Positions 25,500 through 37,649 of a stretch of DNA of 64,000 nt are shown here, one piece after another. Under the pieces are notes generated by a model that saw only the letters and a program-made list of their open reading frames with translations, was not told the origin of the DNA and searched no databases. Where the stretch lies: positions 248,001 to 312,000 of the forward strand of contig JAFREQ010000068.1 in assembly GCA_025331565.1 (NCBI GenBank). The letters are read 5' to 3'. This DNA is from Holacanthus passer (taxonomy: Eukaryota; Chordata; Actinopteri; Pomacanthidae). Each line of letters begins with the position of its first letter. The stretch's first letter is position 1. The position numbers were made by a program, and so were the translations under genes.

Positions 25500-27549
25500 T
25501 AAATCAGTCAGTTAAACCAGATCATCTTCACAAAACTTGATTGACTACGTTCTATTTAATAAAAATGCTTTTCAAAAACCATTGCTTTAGTCATTTTTTC
25601 ATTGTTTTTTTTTTTTTTAAAGCTAACAGCAAAGAGGAGACAGAAAATGAGGGCAGAGCTAGAAGAGATGCAGCAGAGCCAGAGTTGAACCAGGGATGTT
25701 TTAATTACATGACCAGCCTTTAAACCCTCTAGACACCAGGACACAGATACAATAATTAACTCCTGACCTACTTTCATTGAAAAAGCAGTTTTTGTGCAGT
25801 TGTATAGAAAATCTGAATTTTAAAATGTTTTTCAAATCTGTTGTGAGGATTAGACAAAGTTCACTGCCTCCTTTATACACATGCACATTCCCAGTCAACT
25901 CAAAAGTCACTTAACACCGACCAATGAGCGAGTGCAACACGCTCTTTGTTGCAGCGATGAATGTGCTTTTAATTACAATCCATTTAAGTCAGACTGAGGG
26001 AGGCGCTGCAGCTGGACGAGGACGCCCGGGCTCACAATAATCAATCTTTATAAACAAGCTTTTGTGAGGATTTTTGGGGAGGAACTGCCTGTTTTGAGCG
26101 AGTCAATCTCAGCTCGGTGCCACATCCTTTAATAAATACTGGGGAAACTCTTAAGTCAACATGGAAATCATCTTAATGGGAATTATGTTTTGATGACATT
26201 TGTGGATTCGAGGGTGGAAAAAAAAAAAGAAAAAAAGCCAGCACTCTGTAGAAGCTCCATGGGAAAAAGGAGCGGCGGCTCTTTCGCACCTTCATTCAAG
26301 ATGAATACGCTTAGTGTGGAGATCTGCAAAACGCATTATGGCCGACTTGTTGGCTCGACACTTTGGGAAATCACACTGTTCCAGTCTGAAGTCTGCATCG
26401 TCATGATTTTATGAAGCACACGCGTGATTAGTTTGCTCTCCAGAAATGAGAGCTGTAATCAAGTGTGGTTGTGCATGGTCGCATGTTTCTTGTGTCATTA
26501 CTAACACAAACAGCTTATTGAAATGACCCGCGTCCATTTGAGTCGACAGGAATAACATGTGTTGTATTTTTGTAAGGGCCACGTCCTATAATGTAACAGG
26601 CAATGTTCGCACATAGGATATATACTGCAATTAATCCTTAAACACATCATAAGCTCCTCTGCCATTCAGTGAAGTCCAGCAGCCATCTGGACAACATCCA
26701 AAAACAGCACGCCCCCCCAACTCTGCCCGCAAGAAAATCAGGAAGACAGATTCATGTCAGTCCTCATGAGTGTTTTACATCCTACCACACTGTAGAACAA
26801 TGTGCCCTTTGTGTATACAAGCCTCTCCTGCTCACCTACAGGGAGGAGGCGGAGGTGGAGGAGGTGGGGGGGTTGCTCCTGAAGTTGCCCCAGCCTGATA
26901 TCTTTCAGACCCTGCCACGTCACAGCAGAGGAGACCCTGTGAGGTTTATTTGAATTCATCTCCTATTTACCTCCCACGCTGTCATTATCATCGTGACTGT
27001 TTTTATTATCTCGCCGTCAGCGTCGGTCCGTCCTTCCCAAAGACGCTCCGGTCAACAGGTCTCTCTGCAGGACCGAGCGCCTCGGCGAGCCCGCGGTGAT
27101 TTACCCAGATTCGTGCTGTCACTCTTCGCTGGGTTCACGGCTCCCTGCGTTTTCTCTCGTGGCCTCTCTCCCCTCGATGATGGAGAAGATAAGCATGTTG
27201 CATACCGAATCACTGAGCTATGACAAAAAAAGGGTTCTGCTCAATAAGCCAGATGTAAATAATTGTTGAAAGCAATATAGGGCCCTGCGTCGCGGAGTCC
27301 GCTCGCTGTTTTGCTTGGCTGCGAGCGAGGTGGCTCAGTTTCATTCGGGTCCTGAAATGCCTTTTTAAATGTTTTGTTCAGGCCCAGTTTTATTTAAAGA
27401 CTGCACAGCCTTGAATAACTTACCACCCAAATGAGCTGGGATGGGACTTAATCTCAGCTTGAAGGTGGCAGTTTTTTAAAAAGTGCTGACGCTCACATGC
27501 ATCTAAATCAGTTGCTTACCACAGCAGGAAGGAAAAAGTTTCCAGAGCG

Positions 27550-28815
27550 GCTTTTAAATAAATACTTTTTTTATTCTGTTATTGGCTTTTTACAGGTACA
27601 AAGCATACAGCATGTTATAGTTTTATCAAAAGTGGAAAATACTGATGTTACATATGTAACAAATGTAAAAAATAAGTCTTCAATCTTACTTTCCCCGAAA
27701 GTAAGAACATACATTTCAGCATATGAAAATATCCATAAAAACACAGCTTAAGTAATTTAAGTTAATAAACAGTACAAAAATGTAGAAACCATACATGTCA
27801 AAATAATGGACAAGGACACCAACAACAAATGACTCCATGATTTCTCATGAATTAAAAAAATGTACACATAAAAGTTCATAGTGTTTTAGTTGGGGTCATG
27901 TTTATAGGATCCATACATCATCATTGTCGTTGCCTGAAAAACACTTGGCAGGTCAGAAAATCTGTGACAAACACCTCCCCTCCTACTCAACTTAGGCCAG
28001 AAAAAACACAAGAGGAAAAGTCCTCCCCCCCCATGCTGAAATCCTCAAATGTCTGTAAGGCAGGGGACTCGATTAATCCTCACTCTTGGAGCGTTTAGCC
28101 AGTCTTCTGTGAGAAAACACACCGGTCCAACGACAGGGATCCTAACACTGGTGGGGTCCAACATACCGTGCGAGCAAACCCGTGGACTCACTTTCACACC
28201 GAGCGCTGCGTCCTGTCGCCTACAGGTGCAGTCGGATCAAACACACATGCTTCCTTTAAAGTGAATTAAAAATTGACCCCTAAAACGACAGAAACCGGGA
28301 GTTTTTCTTTTGCTCCGCGGCCTGTTGGAATTCTCTTCCTGCGAGTGTTAATTTTATCTCCCCTCTTATCTCTCAGCTGTGAAGTTGTAGAAGTTTTTAT
28401 AAAGGAGAGGCAATACTGGTAATAAAAAACAGAAATGTTTGATCAAGATAACGTGAACGGAGCTTTGCAGTCACTAAATAGAATTCAGACATGGATTTTC
28501 TTTTTCTTTTCTTTTTTTTGAGCCATTCAGTGTCAATGGATACGCTGTGATGAGGCCTCAGAGAGATGAATGCACGATTGTACAGTTTGGACCTAGAAAA
28601 GACTGGTAAACTATTCCAAGGTGGCTGATGACAAAATCATGTCATGTTACAGGTGCCGTTTTTCTGCCTTACTGCATTGAAAGTCGTCTTAGAATTTTGA
28701 ATAATGTAAAAAAAAACATGTAGTCCAATGTTCTCTTGAAATATACAGTCTTCCTTATTATTTTTTTTTTTAATGGAGAACATCACCATATTCTACAACA
28801 TCATAATAAATAGTC
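27550..28815 (-). other. fat4: probable fat4 3' UTR
   Basis: This stretch follows the fat4 stop codon on the minus strand. It is AT-rich, with poly-A and poly-T runs and no sustained reading frame. The left limit is inferred from a canonical AATAAA on the minus strand at 27575-27570. No transcript evidence is available, and an earlier end is possible: a variant ATTAAA lies at 28774-28769, only about 45 bases after the stop. Confidence 0.5.
27570..27575 (-). promoter_or_regulatory. fat4: candidate polyadenylation signal of fat4
   Basis: AATAAA on the minus strand (TTTATT on plus) is the first perfect hexamer found downstream of the fat4 stop, about 1.24 kb past it. It is followed on the minus strand by a T-rich stretch. 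The choice is inference, since no cleavage site is visible. Confidence 0.45.
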
Positions 28816-30722
28816 TCATACATATTGCTCAGCTTCTCCTTCATTTAAAATGGTCACCGAACCGTCCCCACTGTTCATTTCAATGTCTTTTGCCGCTGCG
28901 TTCTCGGGAAGCAAGGCTAAGTCCTTGAACACGTCTACATAATGTCCAAAACCGGGGCCCCAGTTCAACAGATTGTCCCAGTTGAAGCCCCCAGCTTGTT
29001 GGCCCAGTTTGTGGGGCAGGGTGTAGTGCTGGTCAGTAGGGGGCATCTGAGCAATGCCAGGCCCTCCTTCTGCCCTCCGGCTCGAGTATCGCCTCTGCTT
29101 GAGCCTCCCGCCATAGTCCTCGTCGTCAGCGTCTGACTCGTTGACTTGCGAGAGCTTGGGAACTCGGGAGCTGTAAGACACCGGCTTGTCCCGGTCATAC
29201 TCCATCTCTGAGCAGGTGAAGGAGTCATGTGAGTCACTTTCTGAAGAGGACTCTGGGGCAGGGATGCCATCAGCAGGGTTGCGAACCCTCGACAGCGGCC
29301 TGCGGCAGTCCTCTTCTGAGCTGGAGCGCCCGTGGTCAGCGCTGCAGATGCTGGGGTTGCGTGGGCGTGGAGTATTCAGCCGCTCCACCTCCTCGATGGA
29401 CAGCCCCACAGGAGGCCCCGTCTCCAGGGGAATCTGCTCGATCGGCTGCTTGAGCCGACTGCCGGGCCTGGAGGTGTGCCCGTGGCTGGCCATGGTCTGT
29501 GGACTCTTGCTGCGCCTCCCCAGCCGGGTGGCGTAGTTGAACATGGGTGGTGGCTGGCACATGTCATTGTGCAGGTCCAGCGGGCTGCCCTCACGGCGAG
29601 CCAGATTGAGTTCTCTGGTTGGAGTATTTCGGTAAAAGGAGGAGGGCTTGGTGAACGGGGCTGGGGAGTGTCTGGACAGAGGGTTTGGGGTGGGGCATGC
29701 CGAGTGGGAGTGGCTGAGTGGGGTGGACCTCAGTGCTTGGGTGTACTGTGGCTGGTAGGTGTAGCTTGTTGCTCCAAGAGGCAAAGGAGACTGTCTGGCG
29801 AAGCCCAGCGGGCTGTGTCTCTGGATGGAGAACTTGGGCGTGTGGCTGCGGAACTGCTTGTAGTGTTGGATGATGTCTGCGTCTGAAGGGGCGATACTGC
29901 TGGCATTGTCGATGTCATAGTGTTCAATGTCTGCCTCTGGGCCATTACAGGGGGCACAGGGAGCGCTGGGGACGGTCTCATTGTTGTGGGGAATGTCTGT
30001 TTCATCATAGATCAGATAAGGGTTCTCCCTCTCAATGATGTCCGGTTTGGGGTTGCCCTCCGGTTGTTTCCGTACCGTCATGTCATCTCCATATGGTGGG
30101 ATGTTATCTGGGTCATCAAAAGCTACGTTCTCACTACCCTTCTTCTTCTTCTTCTTCTTCTCCTTGGGTTTCTTCTCCTTGGGTTCCTTTGGCACTTTGG
30201 TCTTGTTGCGGCCCTTGCAGTGGTTGCACAGGATCAGGCTGAGAACCACCAAGGCAAGGACGGTGGCACAGCTGCCAACAATAGCGGGAACCGCCCAAAT
30301 GGGGAGGACCATCGTCTCTGCTGTGGGGCTCGGGCTGCAGACAAACGCTCCGTTGTTAGCTGTCTTGCAGATGGTACCCTCGGGACACTGGACGCCCAGA
30401 CAGGCCACCAAGGTCTCACAAGTCTTGCCTGTGTAGAACTCAGAGCAGACACAGGTGAATCCTGAGTGGGGGTCCGGCACACAGCTGCCATGGTTCTGGC
30501 AGGGATTAGAGGCGCAGTCACCGGGCGGGACACACTGGTAGGTGTACCACTGGTTGACGCACATCAAGCCGTCCCAGCAGGGGCTGCTCTCACACAGGTT
30601 GGGACCTCTGCAGCCGATCTTGACGGATGAACTGGTCTTAGTTAAGGTGACAAGGCTGTGTTCTCCAGTAAATGGTAGGTTCTCCCCATTGTACTTCACA
30701 TAGGCCAAGCATCCGTCGAAAC
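28816..30722 (-). CDS. fat4: fat4 last exon: end of laminin-G 2, EGF 6, transmembrane helix, cytoplasmic tail
   Basis: The acceptor AG is at 30723-30724, and the stop TGA is read from 28818 to 28816. The exon opens GFDGCLAYVKYNG, the conserved end of laminin-G 2. A cysteine module of irregular EGF spacing follows (CESSPCWDGLMC...YQC), then a regular EGF (CASNPCQNHGSC...CVCSEFYTGKTCE) and a further Cys-rich juxtamembrane segment. A hydrophobic helix (AVPAIVGSCATVLALVVLSL, about 30229-30297) precedes a basic stop-transfer region. The tail begins with a lysine-rich stretch and includes GSENVAFDDPDNIPPYGDDM, ENPYLIYDETDIPHN, IAPSDADIIQHYKQFRSHTP, RPRNPSICSADHGRSSSEED and the C-terminal NWDNLLNWGPGFGHYVDVF. 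It ends GEAEQYV. The tail is the strongest Fat4 signature in the window. Long open frames on the opposite strand here are shadows. Confidence 0.98.
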
Positions 30723-33700
30723 CTGCAAATGAATGAGAGAGAAAACTGGTTCAGATAACAAGAAACAGCCATCAGCAGCTAACAAGGACATTACAGTGGC
30801 CTGGAGGGGAATCATTTCCGATTGCCACCGGACTGATGGGTTTTCAAAATGTCTGCCGACGCTGGATTGCTTCCTTGTAAATAACAGGAACTGGGAGCCA
30901 TAATCAGAGCTAAAGGAATTTTGTTTGGACGCGTAATTGGTTCAAGCTTAGGGGAAAAAAATCCTTGTGGAAAGCACCTCCTCCTCCTCCTCCTCAAAAA
31001 AATCATAGTCTAAAAATGGGCCGAATCAATCACCGGCCAATTTGAAAGAAATATGAAGTATTTTCTATCAGAGAATCCATCGTCAGAGCTGTTATAGCTT
31101 CAAGACATACATCTGGGTTGGATGAATGTCTCTGTGTCTAATTCAATCTTTTGCTTCGTGTGTTGCCTTACAGCACTGCCTCACCGATGTAAATAGGTTT
31201 TTATTGAATTTATCCCAGTGCAGATTAGATCCATTTGTGTCTTTTCATTAGCTCTTGAAAAGTACACACCAGAACACGACTGTTCAGACTCACACTGAGG
31301 TAAGAGTTAACAGGCACCCTGCCACAGATCTGCGTGCTCACAATACGCTTGTTTTACACATGCAAAGGTCAACAAATCATTCAAAGTGCTCATTTTTACC
31401 ATATTAGTCCATAGTATTAAGTTAGTTTTCCCCTCCCCTGAATTCTGAAATTTACTGTTGCATTACCTCCCTCTGGAAAGCCTCTCTTTCACCTTTCCCA
31501 AACTGTTCTTAACTCATGCTCAAGGACATCTGATCTGTGATTTAAGTCTTAACTAAGATGAGAGTTCGTGGAAATGAGACGAAAACACCAACAGTCCTCA
31601 GAGGCGGTCGCTCCAAGACAGAGTCAAATTAAATCAGTATTAGTTATTTAAGTCCATAAATGATGTTCTGATAAAGAAACATTTATTCAACCACAGTAAA
31701 TTAATTGCAGGTAAATCTCTGCAGTGTCAAATAGAAACAGATTTCGAGCCAGTTTCACAGACTCTTGTTGGACGGCCACCAAATATGGTCAGCACTTTGC
31801 ACAGCAGACTATTAATTCATTTGGGAAAAAAAAAAGTTTGTACTGGATTTATTAGGGCTCACGAGCTCATGAGCGCTCTGTCACACACATGTACGGTATG
31901 TGCATGTGAACACACTTAGAATATGCAGAGGAGGTTGCCATAACATGTAAAAACACTGCTGCATTAGTAATTTACAGTGACTAAAGAGTGGGTGAGTTCC
32001 TCGGCCAGCTTTTGAAAGCTTTAGCATATGTGTTTGACACAGCACGTAAATACACATGTACGTTCACACACATACATGCAAATACTGTGTTCATGCAACA
32101 AGAGTTCTGTCATAGTTTTAGAGAGGGAAATATCTAAAATGAGATTTTCAGACTTTGAAATTTCTGCAAAAAACCAATGTTCTTCTTTGAAATGTTTTCG
32201 TGAAATGGTAGAAAAGCCTCTGAGACAGCTCATAGATCATCATGGGACATTAAAACTGACTCATAATAATGAAATTCTTTGAGGTGGGCAGCCAGCTAGC
32301 AGCTCCTGACCTACTCCCAGCACAGACATGAGGTACTCTGAATTGAAACTACAAAAATGACATTATGTGCACAAAATAAATGATTTTTTTTTGGACAGTG
32401 CAAAATGAGGGAGAGGAAAATAGACGCCCACATTTATCCTGCTGCTCAGGAGTCCAACTGCTGATCCTCCAGTCACAAGCCAGAAAATATAGCTTTTAGC
32501 ACTTAATTCTAAACAGAAGTGACTTTCTCTGATAATCATGGATTCCTCTCCAACCCAAACACACAATAAACACGCTGTCGATCCTCACCTGCTGCCGTTT
32601 TCTGCTGAGCAGGTCCAGGTGGGATCCCTCCCAGGGAAAAGGTTAAAACGCTGAGACCTCCAAAGTCCTGGGTGGCGTGCTGGATGACCCTGGGGTGGCT
32701 GCCGTCCACCTGGAGCACCGTGGCCGAGCCGTTCTTGACCAGCTGGAGCATGTGCCACTGGCCGTCTGACAGCACCGCATCTCCCACGGTCCGCTCCACC
32801 TTCCCCCCGACGCCGGCATCCGAGATGTAGTGGATGTTGCCGTTCCTCAGCTGAGAGAAGGAACAGAGATAGAGCTTGAGTACAAAGCTCACACATGCTG
32901 CATTCAGGGTGAGTTGAAGATGGGTTAACGGGTAATTGGTCTCACAAAACAACTCGTGTTAAACTCGAGGTGAGTAGACAGACTGGATGAGATACTTGAC
33001 GAATTGCTCAAGCCCTGAATCTGCATCCTGTTTTAATTCTTAATTCCAAGCGTATGATAAATAATGTTCTCTGAGCGGAGTCACATAAACTAGGGTTAAA
33101 TGCATTTTTTTATGATTAGTGCAATGACTTATCATGTCAGCATCAATCAGGAGCGACGAGAGGAAGTCTTCTCTCAGCCTCCACAAAACTATCACCACAC
33201 TGCTTTCAGAATCTGATGTTGAGGTCAGAGATCGAAAACAAAAATGCAGCTTGACGCTTGTAAATCTCTCCGCCGGCGGGACTCGCTGCAGTTAATCATG
33301 TTCTCACGACTTCTCATGTTATTCAGATGATGATAATGATGATCAGACGCTTGCTAACAACAGATTCAGAGATATCATGCTCGTTCAAACGCTCACTCCT
33401 GGAAGGTCTTTTCAGGAAAGAGAGGACAGAGTGCATCTTTAAAAGAAATTAATCAGGCTCACTTTGGCATGGACAACAAATTTGCGGCTTACACTGCGCA
33501 TGGTAATCTCATAAGTGCGCTCCCCACTTCCATGGAAAAGTAATCCCGCTCTCCTCCCTTCAAAGACCCCAAAAATCAACAATGATAAGTAGCTTCCGGA
33601 AGAATTGATTTAAAATGGGAAAAGCGGAAAGTCTCCCAAGCCAAAGAATACTGAGCGCTCCAAACCTGGAAAACCAATCATGAAGTTTATCTATTAAACA

Positions 33701-36700
33701 TCTTGTTTTTTAATATCTCTGTATATATAGTGCTGACTCTCAACATATGTATACATATACAGCATGTATTCCCCTGCTGCTACACTTTTTAATGGTACTT
33801 ATAATACTTTTCTGGACTGCTTAGGAAGCTGCGATGGTGATTCGATGAGCACCAGAAGCTGCTCAGAGCTGGAAAACAAAATCATAAGAGAGAACGCCTC
33901 CTACTAAAGTGGGAAGGGGGCTGGTGGTGCTGAGGGTGGAAGGGGTCTAAAAGGAAAATTGAAGAGGATGAATGAGTGTTCGGACCTCTTTGGGCAGCTG
34001 GCCAGGTTCAGTCAGAGGGAAGGAGGGGGTGCAGAACAGGATGAGGGGAGAAAAAGAGGAGATAGACTGAAGGGAGGCGGCTGACAAAGACCCATATAGT
34101 TCATCTATAGCTGGAGTGTGTGTGTGGGGTAAATCAAAGTAAGGAAGTGGTGTACAGATACGTGGACATGTGTGTACACCATCCATTACAACTTTCATTA
34201 TGTACATACAAAATTAAACTAATGTTGGGATCCTGAAGTCCAAATATTCCTTTCAGCTTCAGTGTCAGGATGTTTGCACACGCACACAAACCAACAGACG
34301 CTCCTGGTGGCAAATATGGTTTTGGTGACGCAACATATCATCTGGCTGCCATATTGCAGGACCTCAAACGAATGGATGGAGCCAAAGCTGCGCTGACGCT
34401 AACTAGGAGCGAATCCTGATCATGAGTTAATTATGATTTACATGTTTGCTAATGAGCCTTGTGAGCAGTTGCATCAGTTGGAAAATGACAAACTAAGCTG
34501 ATTCTGCTGGTAGAAATATTTGGGGTAATGTGTAATGTGCTCATTTCCTGTCTCACAGTATCCTAAATTTGGATGCAAATCTACCTTGACTCTTGCATTA
34601 AGCTGATTCCCCACAGGACCTAAATGATGATGCATGAAATGATGCAAAACCTATAGAGTGTTTGAATGATTACTGGGCCTGAATGAGAGTTTGTGTTATA
34701 ATATATCATTAAACTAGGAGCCAGGGCCTTTATGTACCTCAATTAAAACAGAACCTTTTGCTTCTTTGTTCACTACCACATCATAACCTCCACTTCCTCT
34801 CACGTACATACCTTCACCGTCGTGTAGTTGCTGCTCTCCTGCACATGCAGCAGAGTGCCGCTCTTGCTGCGTGTCCTGAACTTGACCTCCAGGCTGCTGG
34901 GCCTGGCGGGGTCAGAGGTCACGGCCTGCAGTGACTGTCTCAGAAGGACGTCACGCTTAGGGCCCTGCTTCAGGGAGTAGTCCAGACGTCCGGTACCATC
35001 CAGGGACAGGGCGGTGTCTGCCGTCATGTCTGCGGGAGAAAGATAGAGAATATCTTCAATGCTGTCTGACTTCTTCAACATTTCACAGGTGACTATAAAA
35101 TTAATATTTCCACTTCAGAGCTGGCGGACAGGCCCAAATGATTTTCCTAATCCGACTGCCATAACCACAGATCGGTTCTGATATTCTCACCAGTGGTTGC
35201 AAATACCTTCCCATCAGTTAAAGATGTAGGTCAGTTTAGAGAACAGACAGTGCCCTCAAACCCAAACTGTGTGAATCTTTTGTTTGCTTGCACCGTTCAA
35301 ACGTCAGAAAAACACTTTAAGCCTAAATTTTTATCCTGTGAAAATTCTGCAGTTTAGTTTAGACCACCTGTTCCCGCTCACAGCGAAGTTTAAACCCTGG
35401 TGCTCTAATATACAGCTCCAGAAAACTTTACAATTTTGTTCAATTCACAATAAACTTTGATTAACCCTAACTCTAACAAGCACAAAACATGTAGCCAATA
35501 AATTAAACTCACGCTGTTGTTGAATAGAAAACTGCCTTTAAAAAAAGTGAATTTAGCGGAAACTCAGAGTCAGAGAGTCGAACACAGGTCAAACTATTGT
35601 AGCTCATTAGCTGTGCACCATAAACCTTTACATAACCTTATTCTGTTGGAGTTTACATTGTTTTCGTGAAGAGACAGATGTTGATGGAGTTGAACTGTGT
35701 GAACTAGCTTCACCAACCAGCCCCGAGAGAAGTCACTGCAGTCACCAGAAATTTACTAAAATGACTGTGACCACAAGACCACAGTCAAGATATTACCACA
35801 CCACTCGTATCATTACTGTCACAGTGAGCTCAATCTGTAGACATCTCTCAGAAACCTCATCGCTTCCTGCTGCAAAGACGTTGTTCCTTCTTGTCATGCA
35901 CTGAACTTCCTGGCATTTTCTCCTTCTCTTTCCTGAAGATGATGCACAGGACTCTGAGCGAGTTCGCTCCATTTGTATTAGTAGAAAAGCTCTGTGATCC
36001 TGTTTCATGCCATGAAACAAACCAGCAGATTTCCCACAAAATCAAACCCAATGACAGAGAAAAATCCAGCGTGGAGGTTCCAAGACATCTGAACTTATGA
36101 GGTTTGTTCCCAGCAACAATATGAAAGTTTCAAAATAAATGTGGTAACGATTATTGGTAACATTCCCAAACATACTGTAGCACCTTACACAGTAGCTGGC
36201 AGTTTTTGTGGACCTCAAAGGTTCCTCAGTCTGTTTTAGTTCACTGAGTATTTATACAATGAAATACACAAATGCTTTGCAGCAAAGCTCAGAACGCAGT
36301 GATGTGGCCTATATTAAGCTGAACGGTGCAGTTCGATGACTCATGAGGGAAGAATCATAAATAGTCATGATAGAATATTCCTCAGTAAGTGCAGCCTCAG
36401 CAATAAAAAGGCACTTCAAAGGCGGATACTTACATTTCTCACAGAACTTGCCAGTGAAGCCGTCCACACACTGGCACTGCTGCCAAGACCAGTGGTCCAA
36501 ACAGGTGCCCCCGTGTCTGCAGGGGCTGGCGGTGCAGGCTCCTTCCAGTCTTGGACATCTACAGACACACAAACCCACAATCAGACAGTCAGTTTGACAA
36601 GTCAGCCGCACAGTCGGCAGCTGGGGGTCCCGAAAAAGAAAAAAAAAAGGGGCAGATGAGCTGTGATTTCTCTCCCCATGCTGCAATACAAAACCCCATA

Positions 36701-37263
36701 AAGAACCCTGAGAGAATTAGCATATTAAAAGATCTGTCCTCGCCTCACTATTCACCAGCAGGGCAGAGAAGAAAAAAATTTCTCCGGAATTCTGCAATTG
36801 GTTTCCCTCATCAAAAATCTGCCATTTGTATTAAAAAAAAACATCTTTTAAAAATCTCTCGAGAGGGTTTGAGAGTGTGAACAGATGTCCCACAGCGAGA
36901 GTCGAGGAGGTTAGAGAAGACGGACAGATGGGAAGAAGAGGGAGATGATGGAGAGAGGGTGGAGAAGTGGGGGTGGAGCTGTGCGGACCTGTCAAGGATG
37001 CCACGCGATGCCAGCGCCTGACTGGGCTCCAGCGGGCGGCCGTTGACGGCGAACTCCATGATGCAGCCGACAAAGTCGTGGGTGGCGACCTGACCGCGCC
37101 GATGAAGGACGGGTTCTATTGACCTGACGCCTCCCACCGAGAGCCTGTTGGGCTGCACGTCCAGGATCCTGCACACACACACGAACAGAAGCGCACAAAG
37201 ACTTAAATGCACAAAAGAACATATGCAGAGAAATCCAAAAGCTTGCAAATGCATTCAAGTATT

Positions 37264-37342
<79 letters not shown>

Positions 37343-37446
37343 TGACACTGTGGGTCAGCGAGTTTCACAACAACATGGTCCTGAGGCCCTTACAAAATAA
37401 ACCTTCTGCAGACCTCTGTGGCCTTTCCTCATCTGCCAAATCGATC

Positions 37447-37479
<33 letters not shown>

Positions 37480-37483
37480 GTCT

Positions 37484-37520
<37 letters not shown>

Positions 37521-37618
37521 TTGTATCACTATCCCCATGGAGACCAAACCTTAACAATCACAACTGAGTGATTAACCCTCACCCCAAAACCAAATCTTAA
37601 CCCTCAGAAAGCAAACAA

Positions 37619-37649
<31 letters not shown>

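Larger units (their letters stand above)
22004..27549. other. intergenic DNA 3' of fat4 without recognised genes
   Basis: It contains a GT microsatellite (23021) and a degenerate family A repeat (25336). A GC- and CpG-richer stretch lies at about 26990-27320 (GACCGAGCGCCTCGGCGAGC, CTGCGTCGCGGAGTCCGCTC), just beyond the inferred fat4 3' end. No open frame is convincing. Confidence 0.7.

Noticed and set aside
25620..25740. Possible tRNA-like segment (GAGTTGAACCAGGGATG)
   Set aside because: Only a loose B-box resemblance. No cloverleaf could be drawn and no A box was found at the right spacing.
29332..29886. Plus-strand open frame of 184 codons
   Set aside because: It lies entirely opposite the conserved Fat4 cytoplasmic tail. 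It is a shadow of GC-rich coding sequence, with no start context or domain.
29920..30465. Plus-strand open frame of 181 codons with a poly-leucine run
   Set aside because: It is antisense to the Fat4 membrane and tail region. The leucines are the reverse of the AAG lysine repeat.
37207..37554. Plus-strand frame rich in THTHTH and SLSLSL
   Set aside because: It is a translation of CA and CT microsatellites, not protein.
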